A DNA stretch of 64,000 nucleotides from contig OY718808.1 of assembly GCA_963070105.1 (NCBI GenBank), positions 5,743,738 through 5,807,737 of the forward strand, in the 5' to 3' direction. The stretch comes from Litomosoides sigmodontis (Eukaryota > Nematoda > Chromadorea > Rhabditida > Onchocercidae). Below, in pieces: positions 12,892-23,857 of the stretch. A program made the position numbers and the translations under genes. Position 1 is the stretch's first letter, and the number at the start of each line of letters is the position of its first letter. The notes under the pieces are model-generated. The model had not been told where the DNA came from. It made no database searches and saw only the letters and a list, made by a program, of their open reading frames with translations.

Positions 12892-13672
12892 TCTAATATA
12901 CAGATTTCATTAGCATGTTTAACACAGATGATTTGATTTCTAAAGTTATACAGTTCGCGAGATAACTAATCATCAAGCTTCATCTTTTATTGTATCAAGT
13001 TACATCTTCTGTGATTCTTGAAAATTCCAGTCTAGTTCTCCTTTTTGCCTTCTTCATCTTTATTTCTCATTCAATTCTTCGACCTTGATCTCAGACTGTG
13101 ATTGCTTTAATCGAATTGTTTTTTGATCTGCTGATGTGTCAAGCATATACTGATATATTAACTCTTTAGAATTCCAAATCTTATTACATTACTTGTATTT
13201 ATTTGCACAATTAAACCGGTCTACTTATTTATATATATATATATACCTTTTTTAAATGTTGTAAATGAAGTTCATTTTAGCCAGCATTTCTAAGGATAGT
13301 CATCATTCCGCAGATGTTTTTGGAAAGCGCAACATGTGTATAAATTTAATGTTAAAAAATAAAGATCTGAAACTTTCCTTCTTCCCAAATAACCGGATTG
13401 TTAAAACACATGCTTTATTTATAAGTAGCATATTCGAAATTGAGTTATCAAGTTGTTCTGATGTATATATTAGTAAGATATCGGCGATGTTGAAAGAGTG
13501 AATGGTTTGAGATGCATGAATGGAAACGTGAGTTATATTAGGGAACTGCCGACAACAGAAAAGTAACAGTGATCTATGAATCCATGGATCTTTTATAGTT
13601 TAGTCTGTCACGTGGCGCATCTATGAAGAGCGGAGATTAAATAGCACTGGTACTTACTTTTGCACGCGAACT
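12892..13672. other. Intergenic spacer between tandem PCMT copies
   Basis: About 780 bp holding the 3' UTR of copy 1 and the upstream region of copy 2. A short AT dinucleotide tract lies at 13228-13246 and an AATAAA at 13358-13363. Open frames here (for example 13265-13501) show no recognisable protein and are AT-rich, so they are not called. Confidence 0.55.
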
Positions 13673-15292
13673 ATGGCATGGCGTTCGCACGGTGAATCAA
13701 ATGCGTCATTGGTAGAGAATTTATGTAGTTAGTTGTTTGAAGTTATTTTTGAAATGAAATTCGTGAAGAGGGATAAAATATTGCAAGATCGGCGCATTAT
13801 CAACTTTATGCATTGCGATGCAAATCTTTCATTGCTTCTGTTGTATCGCATATAAAACTTACATGAAGGTCGTCATGGAACAAAACAGTTTTGAAAACTT
13901 TTGTGCTTTGAGTCTGGTGGTGGGAAGTTAAAAAGATTTGAAGTTACGAAACAAAAGTCTAAATGTAAATTGCAACAGACTACAGAAGTATTTGTAGGAA
14001 ATGGCTTGTTCAAAGATGAGCGAGTTAGAACGACAATGCTGAGAGTCGATCGAGCGGATTTTTGTCCTCGAAATCCGTATCTGGATAATCCGGAACCCAT
14101 TGGTTGTAATGCAACAATCAGTGCGCCTCATATGGTTAGTCTATCTTTTACTAGAGTACCAAGTAAATTGTAATGAAAAGACAATAATGAAAAGAAGAAA
14201 CAACGTACCACAACAACAGCTCATTGTTTCGTTTAAAACTGTAATATGTGAGGGATCATCGACGTTTGCTGAAATATGATGCAAATGAACCCAGTCGTCA
14301 AAGTTGTTATTTTTTATTATATTGTAGAATTCTTTTAAATTATACTGAAATTATTACCATTAACAGTTTATGTTTCAGCATGCTGCTGCGCTTGAGCGGC
14401 TCAAAGATCATTTAACCGAGGGTGATAGAGCACTTGACATCGGTTCGGGTTCCGGTTATCTAACAACGTGCATGGCATATATGGTGATCATGTTAATAAG
14501 CATATAAATTTTTCAGTTACTGAAATATTTTTATTTGGATTATAGGAATTTATTAATATACATATGATTTCTTAAAAAGACAAAAAAAGAGAAGTATTTG
14601 CAGCTTTATGATTTTCTTATTTCAAATAGTTAATAATCGTTTAGGTTAGTACTGTTTGTTTATTGGGCCAATTCAATCTCACAGACTTTGCAGCGTTTCT
14701 TTCTAGGTTGGTGCAAGTGGTAAAGTGGTTGGAGTGGAACATATTAGACAGCTGGTGGACTTGTCGATCAGTAATATTAAAAAAAATCACGCAGATTTGT
14801 TGGAAGGAAGAGTGCTAATGGTTGAAGGTGACGGGCGTGAAGGCTTCCCAGAATATGCGCCTTACAAAGCAATTCATGTCGGAGCTGCATCACCAAATGT
14901 TCCCAATGAGGTATTTTTACATTTTTATTTTCTGTACCACTTGGTAATTTATTTAAGGTGTATTGAAATACTTGTTTAACTCGAGTTCTTTCCCATTTCT
15001 TTTTTATATTAGTAAAACTTCATTTGTGTAATGATACAACTTATAGGAGGAATTATTGATATTGAATTATCTTGTGCCACTTTATTACTGCTAAAGAAAT
15101 TTCTTATTTCAGTTATTAAATCAATTGGCTCCTGGAGGACGAATGTTGATACCGGTTGGCGCAGCACACAGTGATCAGCGTTTTTTGCAAGTTGATAAAG
15201 ATAGTACGGGTAAAGTTACGGTAAATGATCTGATGGGTGTAATTTATGTGCCGCTCACTAACAAAGAGAACCAAATTGGGCGGAATCAATGA
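13673..15292 (+). CDS. pcm-1: Protein-L-isoaspartate (D-aspartate) O-methyltransferase, copy 2
   Basis: Five exons (13673-13727, 13998-14134, 14379-14483, 14707-14910, 15113-15292) give 226 residues. It catalyses the same SAM-dependent repair methylation as the upstream copy. The start [17 protein letters not shown] matches the conserved N-terminus of animal PCMTs, so the first exon is firmly placed although it lies 270 bp upstream of exon 2. Motif I is '[14 protein letters not shown]', motif II '[11 protein letters not shown]', motif III '[12 protein letters not shown]'. The family's usual '[12 protein letters not shown]' reads '[12 protein letters not shown]' here (Tyr to Cys). Intron positions are identical to copy 1. 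Of the two, this looks more like the ancestral gene. It converges on TBCB, 1.2 kb downstream. Confidence 0.96.
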
Positions 15293-16530
15293 CGAATTTT
15301 TTTTCTCATTTTGCAGTTGACATATTTCTTCGGTTGACAGTAATTGATGTCAAGTTGTTAAGAGCTGTTTAGATAGATCGTAGGGAACATGTACAAATTT
15401 GAAGATTTGATATTATGACGCCTTCCCAAATGTATTGCCAGTGAACGGTCCATTCAATCATTATATATGGGGAAGTCATTGATAGCACTGATCTTTGTTT
15501 TATGGACGATTCTGGATGGTAAATAGAACGGTGTTATCCCATACTGATTGACCGTAGAAGTATCTGTATATATTCATCTATTGCTTATGCGATCGCTTTT
15601 ATCTGATTGGATGTCTCCACAATCCGTGTTAATTTGTGTGCATTGTTATGGTTTCGCTTTACCTTTTGCAAAATTTGTATAACTGAAACAAAATGAATGG
15701 TCATATTATTTGCTTTGGTTTTTTATCATGCCGATGAAAATTTCTGTACGGTCATTTGTAGCAGCACTTCAGTCTTTGGTTTTTGTTTTCTCGGAACGTA
15801 GTTCTCTTCCTCGTCTATTCCTTTATCGTTGATTTATTTAAGATTTTGTACATAATGAAATTATTTTAAATGCTTTTTCTCAGATATTCTTCTATGTATA
15901 GTGATTGTGAGTCACCACTTTTTGACATTACTTGCTGATAAAAAATCTCCGTCTTATTTTGTCTCCTAAAAACCAAAACTTGCTGATTGATAACAAAGAA
16001 TTAATGCTAGGTACAACCTGTAGTTCCCATGCTACCGGTAGTTCGTATTCAACAATTTATGCCGTCATTATGGTCCGATAATGTTTTTACTGTTATTTGT
16101 AAATTATTTGAATCTTGAGCAACTAGCATATGTCTTTCACAGAATTTAATGTAGGTTTTTCAAAGCAGTAAAAAGATATAAGCAAAAGGAACGATTGCAA
16201 ACCGGTAAAAACTGATCGTTAGTCAGAAGACAATGAAATGCATCAAACAAATTAAATCTATTAATCCTTAAGGATTAATGCGTTGATCCTTTAGGTTCAT
16301 ATGCGTTCATTATGTAAAATAACACAAATAGAGATCATAAATTGCTTGAACTGGATGAGATACAGAAATGGCATACCCCAGTGAATCAAAGAATCTGTAA
16401 GTACTTTGTTGACAGTCTCAAAGAAACTGTTTTAATTAAAATCCCTTCTCATTTCTAATCAAGATAACATTATATTTCTGCTAGTGACTTACAAGAATAG
16501 CATGAAGCGGAAAAGATTCAATATGCGTGT
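15293..16530. other. Convergent intergenic region (PCMT copy 2 and TBCB 3' ends)
   Basis: AT-rich 3' flank shared by two converging genes. It contains a perfect 20-bp palindrome at 16260-16279. No open frame with recognisable content was seen. Confidence 0.6.
16260..16279. repeat. Perfect 20-bp palindrome ATTAATCCTTAAGGATTAAT
   Basis: The sequence equals its own reverse complement over all 20 bases. It lies between two convergent genes, 252 bp beyond the TBCB stop. A terminator-like or protein-binding role is conceivable but not shown. Confidence 0.85.
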
Positions 16531-18088
16531 TTATATTTCCTCCATTTCTTCCTCTTCCACATATTTCTTCACATCTCGAGGTCGCACAAATGCACCGTGG
16601 TTATTTTCACACGTGAAATATCTGAATATTCATAATTCAATTTTCCACAGAGATTTTAGGAAACCATTTCTTTTTTTAGGAGTCAGGCTTATAATTTTTA
16701 AGTGTTTCTTCCAACATATACTTAAATTAAAACGTGGAAGTAAAATAAAACAGGATATTCAGAAAGATGTATTGGTTTATTCCCCTGAAACACATCTACA
16801 CATAGTTAAACGGAAAACTGAAATATATAACCTTTCACCATCGACACTTCCATCGTGCTTACCAAACGGTTCATCGTATGTAACACCAATCCAATAACCA
16901 TCTTTAAATTTAGTTAATCCTATATAAGATATGATGCCTTTTTTCTCTTTCTGATTCGATATATGCACTGTACAGCGATCGCCAATCTTAAACAATTATC
17001 AGCCACACTTCTCTCTTACAGGCTTTTACTAACATTAAAACTCTTTAGTTTAATTCATATACATCAAGTTATTGCACCCATTAAATAAAAGATCCTTCCC
17101 AGCATCTACTAAGTTGAATGAAATGTAAACAAACATTGAACTGCTTTGCTTCGCTTTCGGCTGAGATAAGTGCATCACATTTTATTTTTAAACCTTCACG
17201 TCGCTTCCACGCACGCACTGAGTCTAAGCAAAAATGATCATAGCTTCAATTAAAACTTCAATTAATGCAAGAATGAAGTTTTCCACTACAAGAACAACCA
17301 AAATACAAAACTCGATTACCTTCACGTTCATTATATTTGTCCTCCGGTATCGTATATTTTTCAACCGTCGAAACATTTTCATAACTGATAGGACTGTTAG
17401 AAGACGTGTCGGAAACATGAATTTTCATTCCCGAAAATAATGATCATGAAGCTTCCAAAATTAGAAAAAAAGTTTAGATTTAATATCCCTACAACTTTTT
17501 CAGCAAACCGAAAATAAAGAAATGATGAGAAACCATGTTGTCTCATGTATGAAAATTACATGAGGTATATATCAAGCATACCATCGGTTACGCCTAATTT
17601 CTCAAGAGTAGCTTCATCGTCAGTTAACGACGATATGAACTTCCCCTCCTCGTCACGCAGTTCCGTTCGCATGCACTCGGTCGAACTACCAACGACTAAT
17701 ACTAGTTTTTCCTAAAAAAGAAAAAAGTGATGAAAGCTTGTAGGTGAGCGAGGATATTAAACAAGGGAGTCTCATGCTGTGGAATGGATCCGTAAACCAG
17801 TGTTTCCAGCTTTATTTCAAAACTGTTGCGGGGTAGTAAATGGGACCGAAGCGTCTACAAGAGTACGTCTACAAGAGCACCGGTTAGTCTAAAATGAAAC
17901 CAAAATGGAAACACAAAAATGGTTCTCATTGGGGACATGTACGTGCAGAAAATTGATTTCTGAAAATCAGAAAAAAAAGCAAAGCGAACTTTCAATTCAT
18001 GAAGGGTCATCGACGCAGGATATCTCTTCTCGTATGGGTATTGGCGTGAGTCTGACGTGACTGTAAGACTAACAAGTTTAGTTGCCAT
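16531..18088 (-). CDS. tbcb-1: Tubulin-folding cofactor B (ubiquitin-like + CAP-Gly domains)
   Basis: Seven exons (17990-18088, 17582-17711, 17320-17430, 17194-17223, 17135-17160, 16832-16986, 16531-16621) give 213 residues. TBCB captures alpha-tubulin released from the CCT chaperonin and, with TBCE, helps build or take apart tubulin dimers in the cytosol. The N-terminal ubiquitin-like domain starts MATKLVSLTVTSD and includes 'EKLVLVVGSSTEC'. A short linker follows, then a CAP-Gly domain (about 134-190) with 'GLTKFKDGYWIGVTYDEPFGKHDGS'-type core, and an acidic tail rich in Glu ending in Ile. Family members typically end in an EEI/DEI-like motif. Two microexons (30 and 26 nt) encode the linker. 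The intron before exon 3 ends in TTTTCGG instead of TTTTCAG. Upstream TTTTTCAG (18097-18104) is a plausible trans-splice acceptor. The gene is somewhat shorter than vertebrate TBCB (about 244). Confidence 0.94.
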
Positions 18089-19690
18089 TATGAATTCTGA
18101 AAAAGGTCTAAATGTCCCTTATGGATTGAGCTGACTGATAAGCTCTGCTCAGTGCGATCACTAGAGAGACTCACTTCCCCACGAGCGGTAGAAATGCAAA
18201 CGAAAGCAAAGCAACGCACTCGACAACCCACCCCATGCTTTATGCCTTTCCGTGAAAATGGCAAGGAAGGTCAAGTGGGATGCGCCGCCTCCCGCAAGAA
18301 GGCCGGCTGACAGGCCAACGCAACAACCTCACCGTGAAACAATAACAAAGATGATAACTCCAAACATCGCTGACGTGAAGAGAGGAGGGATGAGGGAAGG
18401 CCGGTATCATGGAGGAGGGGAGTGCTGAAAGCGACAAAGAGAGGAGACACGAAATCCGACATTGGTAAACATAAGTCAAGTCAACAACTGCGCGAGGGGT
18501 GTCGGAGAGGCGAGGCGAGGCGTCCTTTCCATTCCCTTCCCTCTCCACCATTTCCAATATTCAGCTCAGCTGTCTCCTTACCGCACCCACACTCACAAGC
18601 GCCTATTCTTCCTCACTGCGTACGTACACAAACAGAGGGAGGATGGACAGCGGTTTGCGTTGCACGTTCCTGATATTCGGGTTCCTGAACTTAGCAATCA
18701 GGTCGGGTAGATCGGGAAGGGATGAGTTGTAGTAACAGGGGCACGTGATAGACTAATGTTCGTGTGTTACGATAGCATCACTATGAGTGCACGACCACGA
18801 GGTGTGCGTTTCTCCTGTAAACATATTAGCTTACGAGGATGGAAGTGAACTTCAGTGAAAGAGGAAAAGCGTTTGTTTGGTTATAAGTATTTGAAAAATG
18901 AGCTGTGTCTGTAGCATACGAACTACGCATTTGGTAGGATGGATGTACAGTCTCTGAACGAATTCTCTATGAAATGTGCGAGTGCACTAAACGCTTAGGC
19001 TCAGTCTCATCGTTTTGATGGATTTGTTTGTTTTGCACTTTTTAATTTGTGAAAAGGCGTCCTTGTCCGTTCGTCCGTTCGTTCTTGCAGTATGTTTGCA
19101 TTACGTGCTAGACAGTTCAACTCTCGATTTATTCATTTCTAACGACGCCTGGTTCATTCTGTGGTACTGAAAGAGGCAGCTGATGGCTAGTGAAGTGGAG
19201 AAAGTTCGAAATTATTATTTTGTGAGATCGGAGTGAAGCGAACATTAGCATGCATGTCACTGCAAAAATCATTGGTGCAGGCAGTGCGGTGTGTCTGCAT
19301 TTCAAAAAAACTGAAGTGCCAGTCCGTGACGATCTTTAGTCTGTCTTGTTCAGTGTTGGGGTGACCGTTTGATGTGGCGGGGGAAAGGGCGCTGTGTAAG
19401 GCAGGCCTTTCAGGAGATAGTAACACTTGCCGCTGCTCACAAACTGCTAAAGAACGGATCGTGCATTTCGATTTTAGCTTGGCACACCGCATTGTTCGCA
19501 GAGGAGGAGAGGTGTGCTGCTTAAGAAGGAGAGAATTATGGACGACCTCAGTTGACCTGGCTGGGTATCCTCCGTCAAATCGCAGCTACTATTCACTCAT
19601 AGTCTCCCTCACTCCTTACATAACACCATACATACTGCAACAATCGATACGATATTATTCACGTAAGCATCGTCCGTCCGTCCACACGCA

Positions 19691-19732
19691 TGTTATCGTT
19701 GGTGAAGACGATGTTATCGTTGGTGAAGAAAC
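19691..19732. repeat. Two tandem copies of a 21-bp unit
   Basis: TGTTATCGTTGGTGAAGA occurs twice in direct tandem, 21 bp apart, the copies differing only at the unit end. It lies upstream of the SERTA gene. Function unknown. Confidence 0.75.
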
Positions 19733-19894
19733 ATCATCACATCTACTACGTGCATTCGTCATATCGCGTCACACAAACAGTAAATAGTACTCGTGAATAG
19801 TGGAAATAACATTGCAAAAGGTCTCCCCCATAACACCTTCCAACGAAATCCATTGAAATTGTAGGTTAATTTACAAATGGATAATGGATAGATG

Positions 19895-19912
19895 GACACA
19901 CACACACCCACA

Positions 19913-19945
<33 letters not shown>
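19895..19945. repeat. (CA)n microsatellite
   Basis: A CA dinucleotide tract about 50 bp long, interrupted by two CCCA units. It lies in the upstream region of the SERTA gene. Confidence 0.95.
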
Positions 19946-19947
<2 letters not shown>

Positions 19948-20668
19948 CTCTTTCCGATCACCCATTTAACTTGCCATTCCTGTTCAGTATTTCTCTCTCA
20001 CTTTAATCAGCAGCACTGTCTCTTATCTCACCGATGGCGCAGTTTTCCTTCATTGTTTTGTCACTAACTTCCTTCCTTATCATTTATTCATCGATATGCA
20101 TGTTGTAGAAGAGTTTGCATATTTTTGAGAATAGCATAGTGCCGACGGTAAGGATTCGTTGTTGTGCCTCTGTAAAGTAATAAATTAATTGGGCGTCGTA
20201 TTCCTATTATTTGTTAAGTTTTACGTCTCCCCAGTGGCATTTTCGAATTAGATCAGGTAGGGAGAGAGCCGGAGATGAAGCATATGAGAGTCATTTCATA
20301 AGTTAATTTTAAATGTAAATGTAGCGATTATGGTAATCAATCTGTGAATCTTTCACAGTCTAAATCTCCGTCGCCTTTAAATGGACAGAAGGTTGACGAT
20401 CGGACATGTGACATGGTGGAGGGTGTGCCAGCTACCCTGTTGGATTGTAATAATACTTCTACTATCCACTCATTCCCTTCCTCCATTGACAACGCTTCCT
20501 TCGTAAGCCATCAGCCGTCTGTCAAAATGGAGCAATCCTGGTTCGCTTTTTCGAGATTTATTCCAAGCCCTGCTTGTAAGAAAGGATCATTTCACGTTCT
20601 TAACTGTCGCGAAGTGAAATGTTTGAATCAAGGAACTCTTTTGCAGTGTGAATGAACCTGTATTGGAA

Positions 20669-22117
20669 ATGGACTCGAAAGATAGCTGCCCAGACAATTC
20701 GTCCACCCATTCTGATCGACCCTCCAGTTTTGATGCGAGGTTTTTTTATTTGCTGAATTTTAATTTTGCACGTTTCCCTCATTGCTTACATAAATCCATA
20801 AATTTTAATAGAGCGAAATAAATCTCGTTTTTGTTTGCTCATAATTTCCCTTTCTTTTTTTTTTCCAGCTCAGCTTTGCCGTTAATAAGCGAGTCGGTTA
20901 GTTTAAACGAACATCGGCGGGCGATTCTCGATCTTTCGATCTCTAAAATTCAGACGATGAACACATCGAACGTTGCAGTTTCGCTACGCAAATCACTTCT
21001 TATCTACAATATGATGAAATCTCTGCAGGTTTATTTTTCTTTGCCGTTTATGCAGTGTTTTTTTTTGGAGAGAAGGGTGGAGATTCAGCATTTCTTTTCT
21101 TATAGTTACTTCTACTTCAGATAGTCATTTGAAAAGCATTCAATATTAAACTAAAATTGAGACGTCTGAAAATTCATTACTTATAGCGAGATCTTAATGC
21201 AAGTGACGTTTATGTATGCGACAGTCTGATAGAGAGTGAAAATGTAATGATTGATGATGTGGAAATGTTGGAAGCAAATGAATTCGAAGAGGGCAATTGG
21301 AAACAGCTGACCTCAGATTACAACTGCAATGTCAACAACGACAATAATCCATGCACTCAGCATTTCGGTTATAGTTGGCCATGGGGCACCTTGGTTAATA
21401 CAAATAAGGATCCAATGCAGGTAAAATGTGTTGTTCAGTAATACTTTTGTTGCCATTATCAATGCATTCTATTGCTCATAAGAGCCACTGTTGTGATCAA
21501 CGTACATTGAAAAGTTCTGCAGAAAAGCATGAACAGATTTCTAGTAAAAACATTTCTAGCTTATTATTGAAAACATTTGTAGCTTATAATTGCTGTTTTC
21601 GTTGTCTTGGGTGTTTGTATTTGTTAGCATTTTGAATTGTTGTCATTCTCTATATTTTCCTAAAATTTTCCCTATATAGTTTGACAGCCCCGAATAATGA
21701 AAATTTGTTCCTGTAATTCTGAACCTGGTATTTGATAATTTAGATAGCGATTGAGAAATGAACTTTGTTTTTTCTTTAAGATTCTAAAATATGAAGAATT
21801 TTACTCAAAATTTTGTATTACAGTGTGGTTTGAAAGCATTATTGAAAATGAGGAAACTTCAGGATTTGGAAAGATGCGGCAGTGATAATTTGTTTACCTT
21901 GTCAAACAGTAATGACCTGTTTAGTGCAGGAAATATCTGGAGCAGTTCAGATTCGACAGATTCTGCATTTGTCGATGATTATTTGGGAATGTTGTGTGCT
22001 TGGGAAGATGAAAATTACAACCCACTTACAAACTGCAATCTCACGCGAGCGGAAATAATGAATATGTTTCGCTTGCCGACATATCATCTGAACAATCAAT
22101 TAGTCTCTCAGGCCTGA
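20669..22117 (+). CDS. SERTA-motif protein, probable transcriptional co-regulator
   Basis: Four exons (20669-20739, 20869-21028, 21187-21420, 21824-22117) give 252 residues. The recognisable part is a SERTA motif near residues 40-75: 'EHRRAILDLSISKIQ' followed by 'VSLRKSLLIYNMMKSLQ', matching the conserved pattern of Arg, Leu and Ser positions in SERTAD proteins, which bind cyclin-CDK or E2F/DP partners and modulate transcription. The rest is acidic and Ser/Asn-rich, with a Trp-containing stretch ('FGYSWPWGTL') and a C-terminal 'DDYLGMLCAWEDE' that could act as an acidic activation region. The start is the first ATG after a good TTTTGCAG acceptor (20646); an upstream open frame could add N-terminal sequence. 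Family call is from one motif, so function is inferred. Confidence 0.72.
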
Positions 22118-23804
22118 ATTATTCATTCGGTACCAAATACATGATTTTTTGAAATTAAATATGTTGTTAGATTCTACTGTCTGGAGTTTATTGTATTTGG
22201 CCTCAATTTGTAGCCTAGAGCTCCTTTATTGCTTTTTAAAAGCAACACCATCCAATATACATTTTTATATAGTCTTGTCATAAGAAATGTCGTTGCTTTT
22301 TCCCGCTTATTACATTTCTGCTGTTGTACATTAATTTGCAAAATAAGATCTCACAGGCAAAAATGTAAGGGATAAGTAGGTGTGCTGCGTGAATTTTCAT
22401 TGACGAAATAATTTTTCTTTCTCTCGCAAAAATATTTATTTTTATACATGTAGTGCTGAAGCGTGCATGATAGATGATGCACTGTATAGGTTACTGCACA
22501 CCGATTTTTCGACCTTCATTTTTGAATGTTTGAAATCAGTTTTATCTTTTATTCTACTGTTTTATCAAGTTTTTAGGGGATTTCTAATTTCATTCAGTGC
22601 TTATTTTTTTTCTCTCTCATTAATTTGAAAGGCAAGTTTAGTCATGCATCCATTTCTTATTCCTTCTCTTTTTTAAAGCTTTTTTCTTGTTGGATGTGCT
22701 CTTTGTTCTTTTGCAGGTTTTTCAGTTAGACCTGCAGAAAAGTCTTTATCGTAAAAAGACGAAACGAAATGGCTAACTACCGGCTGATTATGTTACTGTC
22801 ACCCACCCAGAATTCTTTCCTTTCCAGTTCGAACTGGTGAAGCTTTTATACGTGACCAGTAAGAGGAATTATAGCACTGTAGGCTTATATCAATTTTGCT
22901 TCTTACCATTTCTTTCCTTTTGCTTCTTTGCACGGCATAGCGCGTTGGTGCATAATTACTCATAAAAGTTGCTGTGGAGGAGCGGTGTTAAAAGTAGCCA
23001 TTGCTTAATTGAAAGTGCTCGGTATTGGATGGATGCATTTTGCTAATTATATATATTGCATAATGTTTTGATGAATGGTAGTGTCACGTTCATTTCATGT
23101 TTCACTGCAACAAAATAATCCTTTTGCACAGCGTGCTGTGACTGAGAAATGCACTGTTTGGTTAAGAAGTTAGCCAAATTTCTTTGTTATTAGATGAGTT
23201 TCCTTATCAGTTATGCGTGCTTCTATTGATTGCGGTTGAATCCGTCTTTTGCTTTAGGTTTTTTCTATTTTTTGTTTTAAAATTAGACATATTTGTTCAT
23301 TCTCCAACGCTAACTGTAAATTCATTAAGGAGAAGGAATTAGCAAAGAAGATGAGGTTATTTCTAATTTAATGATTTCACTTGCCATGTACACAGTTGAT
23401 AGTGTAGGATGAATTTGAGCTTGTGACTATCCTCATCCATTGTATATCTTATCTGATCTTATCCTCCCCAATTCTCACTTCTATAGACTTTAATGATCGA
23501 ATTCAAATTTCAGTGTTTCGTGCGATTTTTTGTTTGTAGCAATAAGACGAGTTATCTTATGGGCAGCTTTATTATACATTCATTTTTCATTAATTTGTTT
23601 GTGGTTATTGTACTGTTCAGTGCCAGTTTCTTTTATTCCATATATTATCCTCTCTTGTAAGATGAGATATTGTCAGCATTTTTGGCCAGATTACATCTGT
23701 GAATTGGAATGGAAATTTATTTTGTTTGTTTTACTCTTTCTCATTGATCCGTGTAGGAGAGGTGTTTTTTGGGAAGTTTTTGTTGGATGACAAGCATATG
23801 CAAT

Positions 23805-23857
<53 letters not shown>

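Larger units (their letters stand above)
18089..20668. other. Intergenic region between divergent TBCB and SERTA genes
   Basis: This 2.6-kb stretch separates two diverging starts and so should hold both promoters. 18240-18720 is clearly more GC-rich than its surroundings and open in several frames on both strands, with low-complexity content; I do not call a gene there. A 21-bp unit is tandemly repeated at 19691-19732, and a CA repeat lies at 19895-19945. From 20347 an open frame runs to 20655 (SKSPSPLNGQ...) and could be an upstream exon or 5' UTR of the SERTA gene, but it does not join the next exon in phase at a good donor. Confidence 0.5.

Noticed and set aside
13265..13501. Open frame between the PCMT copies
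   Set aside because: AT-rich, no domain, overlaps a probable poly(A) signal of copy 1.
16484..16897. 137-residue plus-strand open frame
   Set aside because: It is antisense to the last two TBCB exons, which are clearly coding on the minus strand.
18240..18732. Overlapping open frames on both strands in the GC-richer segment near 18.2-18.7 kb
   Set aside because: They arise from higher GC content, overlap in several frames and have low-complexity content with no recognisable domain or splice context.
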